A stretch of DNA of 29,106 bases from Saccoglossus kowalevskii (lineage: Eukaryota; Hemichordata; Enteropneusta; Harrimaniidae). The notes below the pieces were generated by a model, which was given only the letters and a program-made list of their open reading frames with translations, was not told the DNA's origin and ran no database searches. The stretch spans positions 258,366-287,471 of the forward strand of contig NW_003123906.1 of the NCBI RefSeq assembly GCF_000003605.2, in the 5' to 3' direction. The number at the start of each line of letters is the position of its first letter. Positions within the stretch are counted from its first letter, which is position 1. Positions 1-12,111 of the stretch are shown here, piece after piece. The position numbers and the translations under genes are program-made.

Positions 1-2
1 AA

Positions 3-40
3 TTTATTATTATTATTATAATTTATTATTATTATTATCA
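3..40. repeat. ATT/TTA trinucleotide microsatellite
   Basis: Two runs of TTATTATTATTA separated by a short interruption open the window. This is simple sequence with no coding meaning. Confidence 0.9.
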
Positions 41-49
41 ATTATGCGT

Positions 50-2040
50 AATGAAAAAGGTATCAATAGATTTTAAAATACGATGAATCATCTTATTACG
101 CAACCAACATTTCTCTACATTATTCATAAAATCAGCATCGGAAAGAAATTACAACAATGGACTATTTCAGTCTCCAACTCATCGCCGTCATTTTCCAAAT
201 GCCGTACTTTGCAGTATCTCCAGACATGCTGCTAACTTCAGACTTCCTTGGACACCTAATGAAATCAACATATATTGGGATGATCCATTCACAGTGTGCG
301 ACTATACAGACCGGCGAACTATGACGTCATTTGTGTACATTTTTGCCAACCAAGACCATGCGCATGTCTGACAAAATATGACCAGCACAAATTCGTGTAT
401 CCGCAGTTGTGTATTTAACCGCTACACGTGCACTGGTCAGGTTGTGCATAAAAGTGTACAAATGCATATGGCTTACGTTGTTTTGCTGAAATGATGTTCA
501 CCACATCATCCTATTTGATATCCAGATGCGTATAAACCTGTCACCCTAGGGCATTTTGTGTAATTTTCAAATTAACAAGAATGGCCACCATTATGTGTTT
601 TTTGGCTCAATCAAATTATAAGTGAATTTAAAATGGTATAATTATAGAATAAAGTGTAATTTTGTTATTTAGGTTTTGGTAAACACTGTTGAGAATCTGC
701 AAGGTGGGGGAAATTTAAATATTCAAGATGGCGGGCTAAGATGGCTGCCATAATTTTATATGGGATCATATGTTTGTTTCCACATATGATAGGATGATGA
801 TCTTGGTGTAAATAATCAGGTTTTATGTATCAACAAATCCATTTCTGGTATTTTCAGACGTGTTCAGATATTTTTATAACAATTTAAGATGCAGCTAAAT
901 TTCCATAATACAGATGTTAAAGAAGACTGTGTACTGATTTTTTTTATAGAAATTGGAAAATGAATATCATTTTTATCGTTATATTCTGTGGTGATAAATT
1001 AAAAATAATAATATTATTTCCAAATATGGGATGATTTTTCGTTTGTGTGTATGACTATTTGCCAAAGGCCTACAATACAATAAACACAGACACACACACA
1101 CATATATATATTAATTAGAATGAGTGGTTGGTCAAAAGGTTGATGAGTCAGGTGAATCTATTGGCTAAGCCTATAAGATGCAAATGATTATAGGAACCAT
1201 TAGTGCTGTAGGGTGTATTGGGAGGGGTTCGACGATTTCATGTTTGTAATGACTGGTCGTTGTTTTCAGAATGCAGCCTGATATTTTTTGCATTCTTGGT
1301 TGTTTAATTATTGCTACAATTTCTGTGGTGGGTGGACGATTTGTTTATTTGTTGTTGAGTCATTGTTTAGACACCCTGCAGCTTGAAATGTTTTGGTTCA
1401 AATCAAAATTCGATCTGGCGGTATCGTCTAAAACATGGCATCAAAAAGACTTCTGTTTATTTATTACTGTTGTAGATCCTGAAAAGTAACCACTGAATAT
1501 GATGTTGGGAATAAATGGTATTCTGAATAAGCTTCATTAATTAATGCTGGCAATAATCCGATATGAATTAGGAGTAAACTGTGACATCAAATATAGCCGT
1601 TGTACTGTCATACTTAAAATATTTTTTTTTCAAATGTCTTGAAACAGATTCAAATATAAGGATATGGATTGTAAAATATTAAGATGAAATATTGTTTAAC
1701 AAATTAATTTGTATATGGCAAATTTATTTTAAAGCATTCAGTTAAAATATTATGAAATAAAATATATTAAATAGACATATTATGTGTATTTTTGTATGTG
1801 GAAACTTGGCTGGCCCACTCAAAATATAAATGTGAGGTCTGCAGTTCTTTTTATTTTTAATTTTGCTTTATTTGTGAAAAAATTGTATTGTGAAAAGTGC
1901 AAACAATAAAACAGTGAGAGGCTAGTTCACCGACATGTGTATTCTCTTGCTTGAGTGTGAAAGTACATGGTTTAGTGAGTAACTCTTATTTTTTAAATAT
2001 TAGAATTTCTTTATTTGGGGAGGTTCTTCTATAAAAATGG
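50..2040. other. Gene-free AT-rich stretch
   Basis: I see no supportable gene here. Reading frames are short and without family resemblance. The longest (about 72 codons from 1271) follows a plausible acceptor at 1269 but has no recognisable motif and is rich in hydrophobic and low-complexity residues. A motif resembling a YY1 site (AAGATGGCGG) occurs near 725, and a CA/TA microsatellite lies near 1084-1112. Confidence 0.5.
1084..1112. repeat. CA/TA dinucleotide microsatellite
   Basis: A run of CACACACACA passes directly into TATATATA. It is a compound dinucleotide repeat inside non-coding sequence. Confidence 0.85.
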
Positions 2041-2044
2041 AACA

Positions 2045-2820
2045 GATGTAATGAATTAATTTCAATATTGTATTTCAATTTCGAAACTAGATGTGATTCA
2101 CTGGCTGGAAAATGGTATATCGCAGAAATTGAGCTGCGACTAGACTGCAAGCCTGATGGGTACAATTAATAAGTGCTGCCCTATATGTTTTGAGGTGAGT
2201 GAACTATATATCTTTATGGAATATCACAGAATTTGAGCTGCGTCTAGATGGCAAGCCACCATGGGTATAAGTTATAAGTCCTGCCCCAATATGTTTTGAG
2301 GTGAGTGAACTATATATCTTTATTAATCTGAGGCATCGCTTGATGTTCAGTGCTCGTAATATTTATGAATTAATTTTAATAATCTATTTTGATTTCAATA
2401 CTAGATATGATCCCCCGGCTGAGAAATGGTATGTCACAGAATTTGAACTGCGACTCGAATGCACCCCCATGGGTACGAATTATAAGTCCTGCCCAATATG
2501 TTTTGAGGTGAGTGAACTATATATCTTTATTAATCTGAGGCATCACTTGGTGTTCACTGATTGTAATATTTATGAATTATTTCAAATATTTTATTTTGAT
2601 TTCAACACTAGATGTGATTCACTGGCTGGAAAATGGTATATTGCAAGAAATTGAACTGCGACTCGAATGCATTCCCTCATGGGTACAAGTTATAAGCCCT
2701 GCCCAATATTTTTTAAGGTGAGTAAACTAAATATGTTAATTAATCTGAGGTATCGCTTGATGTTCACTGCTTGTAATAAATTGTAATGAATTATTTTCAT
2801 TATTTTAATTTGATTTTAAT
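2045..2820 (+). repeat. Tandem array of exon-like units, about 207 bp period
   Basis: Four related copies follow each other. Full units begin with an acceptor-like CTAG at 2087, 2401 and 2608; a truncated unit begins near 2215, directly after the donor region of the first. Each unit has about 105 bp ending in a TTTTGAG|GTGAGT-type donor (GGTGAGTA in the last), then an AT-rich intron-like part. The unit at 2401-2508 keeps an open frame containing EKWYVTEFELRLEC and YKSCPICFE. The 207-bp spacing is a multiple of three, so one frame runs across two units. The other units have indels or stops. The cysteine spacing resembles no family I can name. It may be a decaying array of duplicated exons or a tandem repeat that merely includes splice-like sites. 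Confidence 0.7.
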
Positions 2821-3030
2821 TCTACAAAACCGACCACATTTAATATCTTACACCAAAATTATATCACCGAGCTGTAACCATATTCCACAACAACTTCATT
2901 ATTGCATGTTTTTCTATCTACAGGTGATGGATAACGGATGATACATCATGTGACTACAATCAGAAATATTTATATTCAGGTAAAATATATTTGGAATTAT
3001 ATTCAACGTTGTATCTGACTTACTTTTCCT
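2819..3030 (+). pseudogene. C-type lectin domain pseudogene fragment (paralogue of CTLD1 second exon)
   Basis: This segment aligns with 22962-23161, the second exon of CTLD1 in the intact gene plus both flanking introns. Matching stretches include TCTACAAAACCG before the exon and TTCAACGTTGTATCTGACTT after it. The pseudo-exon lies at 2924-2979 between a CTACAG acceptor and a GTAAAATAT donor. It is 56 nt against 68 nt, an in-frame loss of four codons. A TGA stands at the place of the tyrosine codon before the conserved Trp, and the last lectin cysteine (TGT) has become TAT. The residues DD.SC and YL are still readable. Weaker similarity continues to about 3310, matching about 23225-23275. The fragment cannot encode a working domain and no protease exons are seen nearby. 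Confidence 0.82.
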
Positions 3031-3339
3031 GATCTTTTACAAGCTTAGCGTAGACACCATGTACGATGACTTGCATATGCACGTCGATTCCCATACCCAC
3101 TTGATTAAATATTGCTTACTGACGGCTATTTTGGCTCTGAACTGTGTTAAATGTTGATACCGTTGGAGATAAACAGGTCGTTTTTATTCGAATGTTGTAC
3201 AATGATCATACATATTATATAGTCAAGGGGCAATTCACAGCATTCGGACGATAATGGCCGACCGCCGGTCATCTTGTTTTTATTCATGGTCATGCCGATT
3301 CCTCACCATTTTTAATTTTACATATGTACTATGCTCATA

Positions 3340-6300
3340 CTAATTTTATGATTTCTAAAACCCCCAAATATTAAAATGTTTTCAAATTACGTCACTTGAC
3401 GCAATGATCCTGGGACCCGCAGGCGGGTCATTCTTAAACGCGTAGTTGACTGAATCAAAAATCAATTTTGGATGCCAGAAATCAACTAAAGACGTTTATT
3501 TAGGTTTAATTTGCGCTGTCAAGACAAAATTCAGGTTAATAAAATAAGATTGACGACGTCTACCCGAGAGGAAAAAGTGAATTATTTATTGAAAAAAGCG
3601 TTGATAAATTTAGACACAAAAATCGTGACGTCGATTCTACGCATGCAATGCAGCGTCATGGAAATTGTCTACAGTACACGTACACGCACCTTTCGATGAT
3701 GTAGATTATTTTTCCCGCCAGCCGAGAACGCCGTACAGACAGTGTACAATAATTAAGAGCTTGTGCCCTTTTGCAAACATTTAAATATATTCTTAACAAT
3801 TGCTTTACCTCTAAAACTCCGCATGCTATTAGTATTCAGTGCTTTGAACTAAACGACTTAGTCGCTTAGCAAAGCTTAACACATTTTCAGGATTTATTGG
3901 CACATGATGTCAGGAATCAGGGAATCTAACGGCCAAAAATAAACGTAACGTTTCATTGCGGCCACAGAATGCTTTTCATCGCCAAATATTGCATCATACA
4001 TAAATGACGACATCGATTTACTGGGCCTATAGCCTGCGAACTCATATGATTTATGTGATGTGTACATGCACGGTGTGACTAGTAACAAATACCTAACCTA
4101 CCGGCCCTGCACGGCCACCGTTGTCACAATGCATCTCAATTTAGCATGTCAAACCAAAAATTAGGGCCGATATGTGCAAATGCATTAATAGTCTGGTCTA
4201 TGTCATTGGCAAAATGATGGCCTTGGATGTAGTCATGTCTAGGGGCATGAATATGATTTATAGTCTTTGCCCATTAATTTAATGCTATAGTGTCTATGAA
4301 GTATGTGATCATGATTAATCTTCATGATCATTTGTGACCACTGATTATTCGGCATAGACTACCACACACTGTATAATATTGAGCAGAAAGTCATGCAATA
4401 ATTGCATTTCATTCACCACACGAGTTAGCATGGCTGGCTGTACCCATTCTTAGTTTTTCATGCCATTGTTTGGCCCACTACAATTTTCTTTTAATTTAGG
4501 CTAATTTTTGTCACATGCAAGAAACAGCAAAGGCTGCAATGTGTACATCAGAAATGCTCTTATCATGCTTGTGATGTTGCTATATATGTTATGTTGTAGG
4601 TAAATGACCACTGCAGGAATGTGCATAACTTTCATTTATTAGGCAAAAACTGATAGGGGCCAATTCCTTGTGCAGATGTCTACATACACATGTACATCAG
4701 TGAAAATTTTGCTATCGCCATTCTTGAAATGGTGCCACCGATCTACAGTTCTTGTCACTCATCACAAGCTAAAACAATGACATGTGTTGCCATTTGTTGT
4801 AAGGCAAAATTTTATTTTCATGGAAATGAATTACTATTTTCTAAACAAAAGTTGATAATATAATCATGGCAATTGTTAAAAATGAGTGTATTTGATGTAG
4901 ACTGAACATGTCGGGAAAAAATAAATCTAAAATAATAATAAAATCCCTGCCTAACTACCCAATATTTTTTACCCTTATACTGAAAACACCGAATTTGTTT
5001 TCATTGGCCTCATATTGGTTTGAGATCCTTTTAACATGGTCCACATAAATAATGAGGCATGGACTGGTATTCTGTACAAACAGTTCCATACCTTTACATT
5101 CTATGTTTCTGGTTTGATGTTGGCTTATTTACAGCCCTGTCATTGGTGATACCAGGATTTTACTTCATATATGTGTGGGCTGTCTTATGCAAACCAGCAA
5201 TGCTTGCTTTGGACATGGTCAATTCACTCCGGTTATATTTCAGATGGCACATTGCCATGCCATGCAATAAATTGATATACTTCGTATAAGGCAGTGATAT
5301 TCCTATGAAGTACAATTACATTTCATATAGACTCTTTGTATCTAATGTATTTCCTATTCATTCTGAATGGATAGTTGGATGAACATACAATAGCCTAAAA
5401 GTAAGGGGTATATTTGTACGACACCCTGTAACTTTGGATGATATGGGTCTATAATACTGTCTTGTACAATGTTGTAAAGAGTTAACTACTGGTTTCGTAC
5501 AGTTTATTGTTGCTGTGCATCATACCAGATTTAATCATAACACTCTGTTTACAGCACTAATTTACCTCATTATAATGTAAATGTGCATAACATGTGTTTC
5601 CTTTCATTGAGAAGATGCTTGAATGCACGGTAGTGCTTCCAGCATCCTCTCGCCCGTTTTTTACAATGTGCCTCAAGACTTAATATTGGAAAGTCCAATC
5701 ATTTCCAAAGCATTGTCTACTTCAACAATGTTCTTCCTATTGAACAAATCCCTACAATTTACTCAAATCATTTATTACCTTTATATAATCCTTACCATTT
5801 ACTTGTTTTTTTTTATTTTTGTTCCATGCAAAATAATTCAACCATCTCCTGTATCTCCTACTGTAACTTGACAAATATTGTTCTATTATTCTTACTCGAA
5901 TGTTTTTTGTAAACTTGTTGTTTATTGCTGGTTAACATAAAGTAAAAGCTTTTCCTTGTTCATTACAGACGTTTATTCTATGAACACTATCTGTACATGG
6001 TTGTCTTCCAACTAGTCATGCTAGTGATGTCTAATAGCAACTGGCCAAATTACAATCGAGTGGTTGGTGGGTCACAGTCAAGTACAAATAAGCCATTCAC
6101 TTCCAAAGAACAAATATAATCATTCTTTCCGATCAAGTATTTTAACCTCCCCGTCTTGATTCAAATGACATAACCAAAAGACCTAAGACTTCACCTACTT
6201 CATAAAACACACAACATCATATTCACATAATTGTTCATACATGTATATATTGTCACAGCAAATTTACCAATGGCTCCAGCAAATCATTTGGCCATATTAA

Positions 6301-6390
6301 CTATAGCCTCCTTTGTTATTCATCTAATACTGTTGTCTTGTGTTTGAATTACATAGCGTTAGTTAAAAAATGTCAGCTTCTATTATTTGA
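3340..6390. other. Gene-free stretch
   Basis: I see no supportable coding exon. Open frames at 3511-3699, 5059-5289 and 5623-5871 are short, hydrophobic or low-complexity, and lack motifs. A 7-bp perfect inverted repeat lies at 3414-3429. Confidence 0.5.
3414..3429. repeat. Short perfect inverted repeat (7-bp stem)
   Basis: GACCCGC is followed by AG and then GCGGGTC. It is a GC-rich stem in AT-rich surroundings. Function is unknown. Confidence 0.7.
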
Positions 6391-6399
6391 ACACTATGG

Positions 6400-6660
6400 A
6401 AAACACAATCCCCTTATCAAGGTCACGTTTACATTGCGCTTGTCCCGCTTGTCACGTGCCTTTGGGCCGTAATCACGGCCAAGTAGAACAATATGGCGAT
6501 TACTAGACACCTGCGACCTACTTGCCATTCGCATGGGACGCCGGGAACCAACGAATTTTCTTTTTGAGCAATGTAGTTTGGTAAATGGTGCTAATTGAAA
6601 GTCCTACGATTTACTAAACACGGAAGTGTGAACTCTCTCAACCGCAAGCCAGATAAGTGC
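6400..6660. promoter_or_regulatory. Possible promoter-like block, less AT-rich than its surroundings
   Basis: This block is visibly less AT-rich than its neighbours. It holds a CACGTG E-box (6453-6458), a GGCCGT-AATC-ACGGCC inverted repeat (6465-6480) and a YY1-like AATATGGCG (about 6490-6498). These motifs commonly occur near animal promoters. No first exon could be identified on either strand, so this is only a candidate. Confidence 0.3.
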
Positions 6661-7509
6661 GTTATGAACATACTCGATTCCTACCATTGACTTTGTGTAC
6701 ATGCATATTAGTGCATGAACATTATTCATGTAATTTCTACGTTATTATGCTGCTGATGTTCACCATTGCTGAACATTGTACACGCATGCATATAATATTA
6801 TGCTTATTATGTTAGAGGTAACCGCTATAATTATTATAGACATTTTTGAATGTTATGTCTTTGTGATTGAAGACAGCGCCCTCAATTTCATGAAGTACAC
6901 CTGTGCAGCGTAAGCTATGTTCGTTTTCTGCTAGAATTCAAGTTATTTACAATACCTGGAAATGAGTTTGTATTGAACGTCTCGATGTGACAGATACCGC
7001 AAATCAGTTAAAATGTTCGACCTGTAGTGCTGATGTGAACTTTTTTATTTTATTATAACTATATTGGGGTAATTTTTTTATTGAAAACAAATATTGTACC
7101 ATCACTGTTTAACGTTAATATATTTTTTATGCATATATTGAATATTTGCCTGCTCTCGAGTGCCTTGCACGTGTTTTCTGTGCTACTAATTCAAATTATA
7201 TAAATTGATTATTTTGTCTACCCTTAGTCTGCTCAATCGCTAGGGCATAGTTCGGAACAAAGCTTAACAGTTGCAAAATAAAATATAAATTATATTATGC
7301 ATTTTTGTGTGTTTATATGATTATTGAGTAGGGAAGGTCTTATTTGCATTTGCTGGCAATTTTGTAACCTTTGCTGGAACAGCTATATAGGAATTCTGAA
7401 TAGATGGTAGTTCAACGTTGTCTTAAGGATTTGTCGGATGATCCTGGAGTTGAGTGTAAATTCATAATACGACTTGATATTAAATATTAAATAGCTACAT
7501 GTTACTATG

Positions 7510-7690
7510 AACACCCGTATTAAGTATGCAATGGCCTTGCTATTACACTTGTACTAAGATTGATATTAAATGGCTCTACATTTCTATGTAGTTCTAGCTA
7601 CACACTTTCAAAAGTTGCTTTACTTTGCATGATATTGTCACAAGTATGTAAATGGCCATGCTATTTCACTTGATATTCAATTATGTTACT
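7510..7690. repeat. Degenerate tandem duplication, about 120 bp
   Basis: The phrase AAGTATG.AATGGCC.TGCTATT.CACTTG occurs near 7525 and again near 7645 with similar flanks. It is a two-copy decayed repeat. Confidence 0.55.
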
Positions 7691-8150
7691 TTTGAAAAGC
7701 TTCACGCCAAATGTATCTCCTACAAATTTTGGATTAAACACCTCGGACATAGCTCTTTCTACTCCGCTTGAGTGTGGACACAGTTACTATTTGAATTTTG
7801 ATATCTTTTTTCAATACCAAGATTTTTGACCCCAAAGTTGGGGTAACTCCTCACCAGGAACGGCGATTTGGTTCAAACTTCGCAGGCAAGTCATACATTC
7901 ATTCTAGTTAAGTAGTAAAATTTGGCAACAGTCAAAAAAATATCCTTTGAAGACCTTCACGCCAAATTTGTCTCACCTACAATTCTATGATCTAAACAAT
8001 TTGTTGATTTTGATGTTTTTTTTTTCATCACCGTCAAAATTTGACCTCAAAGTTTGAGTAACATTTTACCAGTAACGGTGATTTCTTTTAGTTTGATCGA
8101 TTTTATTCATACTTGGCAGTCAGCTCATACCATCTCTAATCGGAAAAAAA
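7690..8150. repeat. Two tandem copies (about 255 bp) of a dispersed repeat family
   Basis: Two successive units share CTTCACGCCAAAT..TCTC...TACAA (7694 and 7949), then TTTGATAT/TTTTGATG..., then GACC.CAAAGTT.G.GTAAC and an A.CGG.GATTT segment ending in CTTCGCAGGCAAG or CTTGGCAG. A third, diverged copy lies at 28262-28500. It has no coding capacity and its family is not identified. Confidence 0.7.
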
Positions 8151-9370
8151 TATTCTTGGCCACTACAGCAATGGCAACAGCCAACAAAATGCTGAATACA
8201 TTCGCCCAAAATGTGTTACCTGCTACCAGTCTTGTAATAGCAGTATTCAGATGATCATGCTATTTAATTTTACCTAAGAAGATCACCGGCACCGACATTG
8301 TTACACTATATCAACGTAATCAAAAATTTGAACTTTAAGTAAACTGTAAAAGCTGCGTTTGATCAAAGAATCGAAATACAATCGAAAAACGGTCGGAAAT
8401 AATAATAAAGTGCTATTAATAAAGTAAAGTGACTTCTAAAGACTGACATTTATTTGTGAACTTCGTATATGGGGCCTGGTTTTAGGTATAATCCGACCCT
8501 CACGTTCATGTCCTACCATGGCAGCAGACGCAAACATGTTGTTGTTTTTTTCAGCGGAGCGGATTGCCAGCCAGCCTACCGGCCTTTAAGTTACTTACTT
8601 ACTTGCATAACTGGTGCACTCAGCCATTGCTGGCATTGGGTTAAAAGAGCGCACACACTCACCGATTAGATCAGACCCCGTGATTACCTTTATTTGTTGT
8701 CTTTTTAAGTGTTGCTTCCATATTTGCTGATATCTGGATAGTTGTATTTTGTTTGAACACTTGTATTTTTGTAAGACAAACCATTACACATTTTAAGATA
8801 TCCTAATAAAGGTTTATCAAAGTAACCTTCATGTGTGCTGCAGGAGTCATCTGTATCCCTCCCCTTTATCTACCCCTATTTCTAGCATGTCATTCCAACT
8901 AGGAACACATTGGTTAAATTGGCACCTGTGTCTCTAAAAATCCCACGTTGAAAAGCTACCTTGATTTTAACACCTCATAATATATTACATTTAATCTCAC
9001 TTATATGAAAGCTCTTGCTAAGAAAAACGGTATAAATAAAAGATAAAATATGTTTAATATCATCATTGCCTGGGCTTTGATATAAATTATTGCTAGCCAC
9101 TTGAAAGTTGCAAAATGTTCATTCAGTGATCCCAATAGTCTATTGTCATTAGGCTGTTATTTTAATCGTGTTTACCTTGCCTTCGTATGGTCCTTTTGGT
9201 ACACATTTAGTTGTTGAAATATGATCACATAAATTTCACTTTGTACATGGTTTTAGTAAATGCAGTATCTAACCTTGTGTCTGGGATGATGGCAGTTGAA
9301 TAACTGAAGGTCGTTTTTGCCGCATCAGTTCCACTTCTGCACGCGACACTCCTGTGTCAACAATGTGCAC
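8150..9370. other. Gene-free stretch
   Basis: No exon, RNA gene or clear repeat is supported here. A short ACTT repeat (about 8593-8606) and scattered AATAAA-like hexamers, for example near 8805, are present without an associated gene. Confidence 0.45.
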
Positions 9371-9935
9371 CAAATTTGCATGCGTTTCTACATTAACCAG
9401 ACCTAATATATGTCATTATTTAACTTTGTCGTGTTATTTAGACTTCTAATTGCGCCAACTTAAAATATTTCCATGTAAATAAAAATCTATTTTGATGTGC
9501 TTAAAAAAATGTTAGTGTATTATGGCTAATCACACGAGTCGCCATACTTTTTTACGTGAAACAGCAGCGCATATGGTAAGTGTCTTGTAAACCTCACGAG
9601 GCCGATGTGCGAATAACGACATGTACCACTTCTGTCACGTGACCTATTGTATGTATTTCGGTGTACATAGTGATATTCTGGGTGGTTTCGATGCCTTAGA
9701 CATTTCTGTTCTTTTTTTCCTTGTCATGGTCACGTGATCCACTAATCACTGTACAGTGTTTCCTTGGTAACATTCTGTAAAGCTCTGAAACGTGTATATT
9801 TTTTAATATGTATTGAATATGTAGAAAGATAACAACTGAATACTGTAAAGTAATACCTGCACAAATATAAACAAATACAAAATAGTATAAAATATACTAT
9901 AATATATCTAAGACCGACTGCATGGGGGCGTTCTA
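9370..9935. repeat. Module B0: partial copy of the B repeat
   Basis: The left part matches B1 (TTAGACTTCTAATTGCGCC near 9440 against TTAGACTTCTAATTACGCC near 14112). The right part matches B2: GTTTCCTTGGTAACA near 9760 against 16922, and AAAGTAATACCTGCACAAAT near 9846 against 17010. It ends in CGACTGCATGGGGGCGTTCT, as B1 does near 14189. About 230 bp at 9510-9745 has no counterpart in B2. Confidence 0.75.
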
Positions 9936-11782
9936 ATAGTTTTCATATACATTATTTCTGTTTTGCTTTATTTATAAACTTTGCTAGGGTATAAAACATG
10001 TCAGTATCGTAATGACATTTTGTTATTTATTTTATTTTTTAATTCCAGTTTCTTGCAACAGCTTTCATCTTTCTTTGTCGAAAATTCACAGTCGGGGATA
10101 AAATGTTGGGATATTTTATTTTTTTGCATTTCGTGTCATTTTCTCTAGGTTTTGCAGTGCGGGCTACATCTGTATACGATATCGGCAGCCAACCCCCCCC
10201 CACCCAAAAAAACACACAGCCACACACATATTTGTTCTCACTCAGCATACTGTAACGTAACCTTTTTCATTTTTTCTATCGGTTAACCACATTCAGTAAC
10301 ATATCCAGGTACAAGCAGAACAAATAATATTATACAGCTGTCAAAACTAATAATTGAGAATAGTATAATTTCATGGATGCTTTTAAACAAATTACACACG
10401 TTTTCAAACGGGGGAATAACATTTCGTGACAAATTACTCTATTTGCTAAGTTAATTTTCAGATCTTTTTTAAAGGTAATCTAGAATACTGGTTGAGGATT
10501 AAAAAAATCTAATTTGTTTAGCTTCCAACGAACATATCCCATTTAAAGTGTATTAAAAAAACAATCTTCTTCATGTGTACTAAACATCTGTATGCATGGC
10601 TAAATGCTAGCAGTGGTCTGGTGGCCATGGACCAGATAAACTAGATGTTCGGCTCGCAAAATTTTCAGAACGGTAAAATGTGGTGCCCTCATCGGACAAA
10701 AAATATGTTACTGTCTCTTATAAAAAAAATCCGAAAATTATTGTATAAATACAGGGCAAGGCCTATTGCAATCTGTACATAGACAAGCTATTTTATATGC
10801 TTTTCAAGATATTGTTGGCCTATTGTAAACTGAATGTTCATTGTTTTTTATTTTACATAAAACTCAATACAATGTACTGCTAATTCAGAATATCAAGCAA
10901 TATTGCAAAACTCTTCAGCGGCATTCTATGATCAGTACGCCCACTTTCTAATTGTCGAGTGTCGAGGATCCAAATGTGCCTGCATTAGAAATGAGGAAAA
11001 TACTTTCATTAGAAATGTATCTTTATGAACTATCCTATCACAAGTTTATATTGCACATTTGTTAATTATGGAAATCATATAGTCTACACAATACCCCAAA
11101 CTGAAGTAATCTCTTACCCACTATGCAGTCCCTGTAACAGTATTGAACTGCCTTGTAGTTCATGAATATTTATAATTATTTGCCACGAATGCATTGCTTT
11201 TCAAAATTAGGTTTTCAAAGATTCACAATTATTGGCCTAATGGTTATGACATTGCTGCTGATGTGCTAGCAACAAAATTTAAAATATGATTAATTTCACT
11301 TCAGCTAGCTATGGCTAAACATGTATGACCATTAACTTAGTCTATGTATGTAGCCATGTCCATGCATGGCAAATACGGCTGTTCTATTTTGATTGCTCAT
11401 TTTTTTTAAATCAAGTAAGCACTATTCAGCTCATAATATTCGTTCAAATTGAGCCTAGCATAATGAATACATTTACACAGTTCAAATACATCTAATAACA
11501 CCCATTTATTCTTTGGAATTCATCAAAATAAAAAAAACTTTTAAGTTTTAGAAAGCACATACACCTCCGTACCTTGTAAAGTAACAAAGACTAAATATTT
11601 TTCATTTCTGTTCATGAATCTTGATATTATTAAACCATGTCTTTGACGTTCCCAATCACAACACTAAACAGCAATTCACAGCAACGAATATCATACATAA
11701 GACTGAACAGTAACTTAGCATACCTCGCAAAGCTTTGAAGATGAAATTGGCTTCCATCCCACACGGCTGATTTTCTTCACCA
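9936..11782. repeat. Module A1: first copy of a large direct repeat of about 1.8 kb
   Basis: Collinear with A2 (14534-16280), from TAGTTTTCATATACAT at the left to GCAAAGCTTTGAAGATGAA and CATCCCACAC at the right. By eye about nine in ten bases match, with indels. Segment 11585-11715 is absent from A2, while A2 has about 70 bp near 16085-16155 that A1 lacks. Stops break the frames in both copies (an 80-codon frame in A2 at 15206 is interrupted in A1), so it is not obviously protein coding. Confidence 0.9.
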
Positions 11783-11796
11783 CTTCCGTGTCACTG

Positions 11797-11911
11797 AGAA
11801 TGTTCTAGAACCGTACTGTATCTGGGTGGAATATTCTAGATGTTTTTTTAGAAACTGGTTGAATAGGTAATAGAACACTGTAGAAGGCAATATAAGGTAA
11901 TGGAACATTCT
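11797..11911 (+). promoter_or_regulatory. Cluster of heat-shock-element-like motifs
   Basis: A perfect three-part element (nGAAnnTTCnnGAAn) lies at 11797-11811. A near-perfect one is at 11828-11842 (third part GAT) and a two-part GAAnnTTC at 11903-11910. GAA half-sites are scattered between. The cluster lies 70-190 bp upstream of a TATATATA box, the arrangement expected for an HSF-responsive promoter. No heat-shock protein coding sequence is seen downstream before the gap. Binding is inferred from motif match only. Confidence 0.55.
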
Positions 11912-11960
11912 ATAAATTTGTAGTAAGTTCCAGACTCATTATGTATGCTGATGTAATGGT

Positions 11961-11990
11961 CTATTTATAGACTGTGGGGGTATATATAGG
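11961..11990 (+). promoter_or_regulatory. TATA box pair
   Basis: CTATTTATAG at 11961 and TATATATAGG at 11981 lie just downstream of the heat-shock-like motifs. A start near 12010-12020 would be expected. A possible non-coding first exon would end at the donor TCTG|GTAAGA (intron from 12215). Confidence 0.45.
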
Positions 11991-12078
11991 AGTTCAGATC
12001 GGAGATCTCGTTGAATTGTATTGGAGTTTAAGTATCTAGTTGTGAGGGCGCAATTCTGTGTTATAACCATTAGCCTCC

Positions 12079-12111
12079 GCGCATGCGCACTTCATTTGTT
12101 TTCCGCCATAT
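12079..12111. promoter_or_regulatory. NRF1-like and YY1-like motifs
   Basis: The palindromic GCGCATGCGC (12079-12088) matches the NRF1 consensus. CCGCCATAT (12103-12111) matches YY1 on the minus strand. Together with the TATA box upstream they suggest promoter activity, direction uncertain. Confidence 0.45.

Noticed and set aside
1271-1489. 72-codon frame after an acceptor-like TTTTCAG
   Set aside because: No recognisable domain, no partner exon, and composition typical of AT-rich non-coding DNA.
2401-2508. Lipocalin-like reading of the AGKWY/EKWY segment
   Set aside because: A GxW-type tripeptide alone is too weak; the following cysteine pattern does not fit lipocalins.
5059-5289. 76-codon hydrophobic frame that might be a membrane protein
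   Set aside because: Hydrophobic bias is expected from T-rich sequence; no conserved motif or splice structure.
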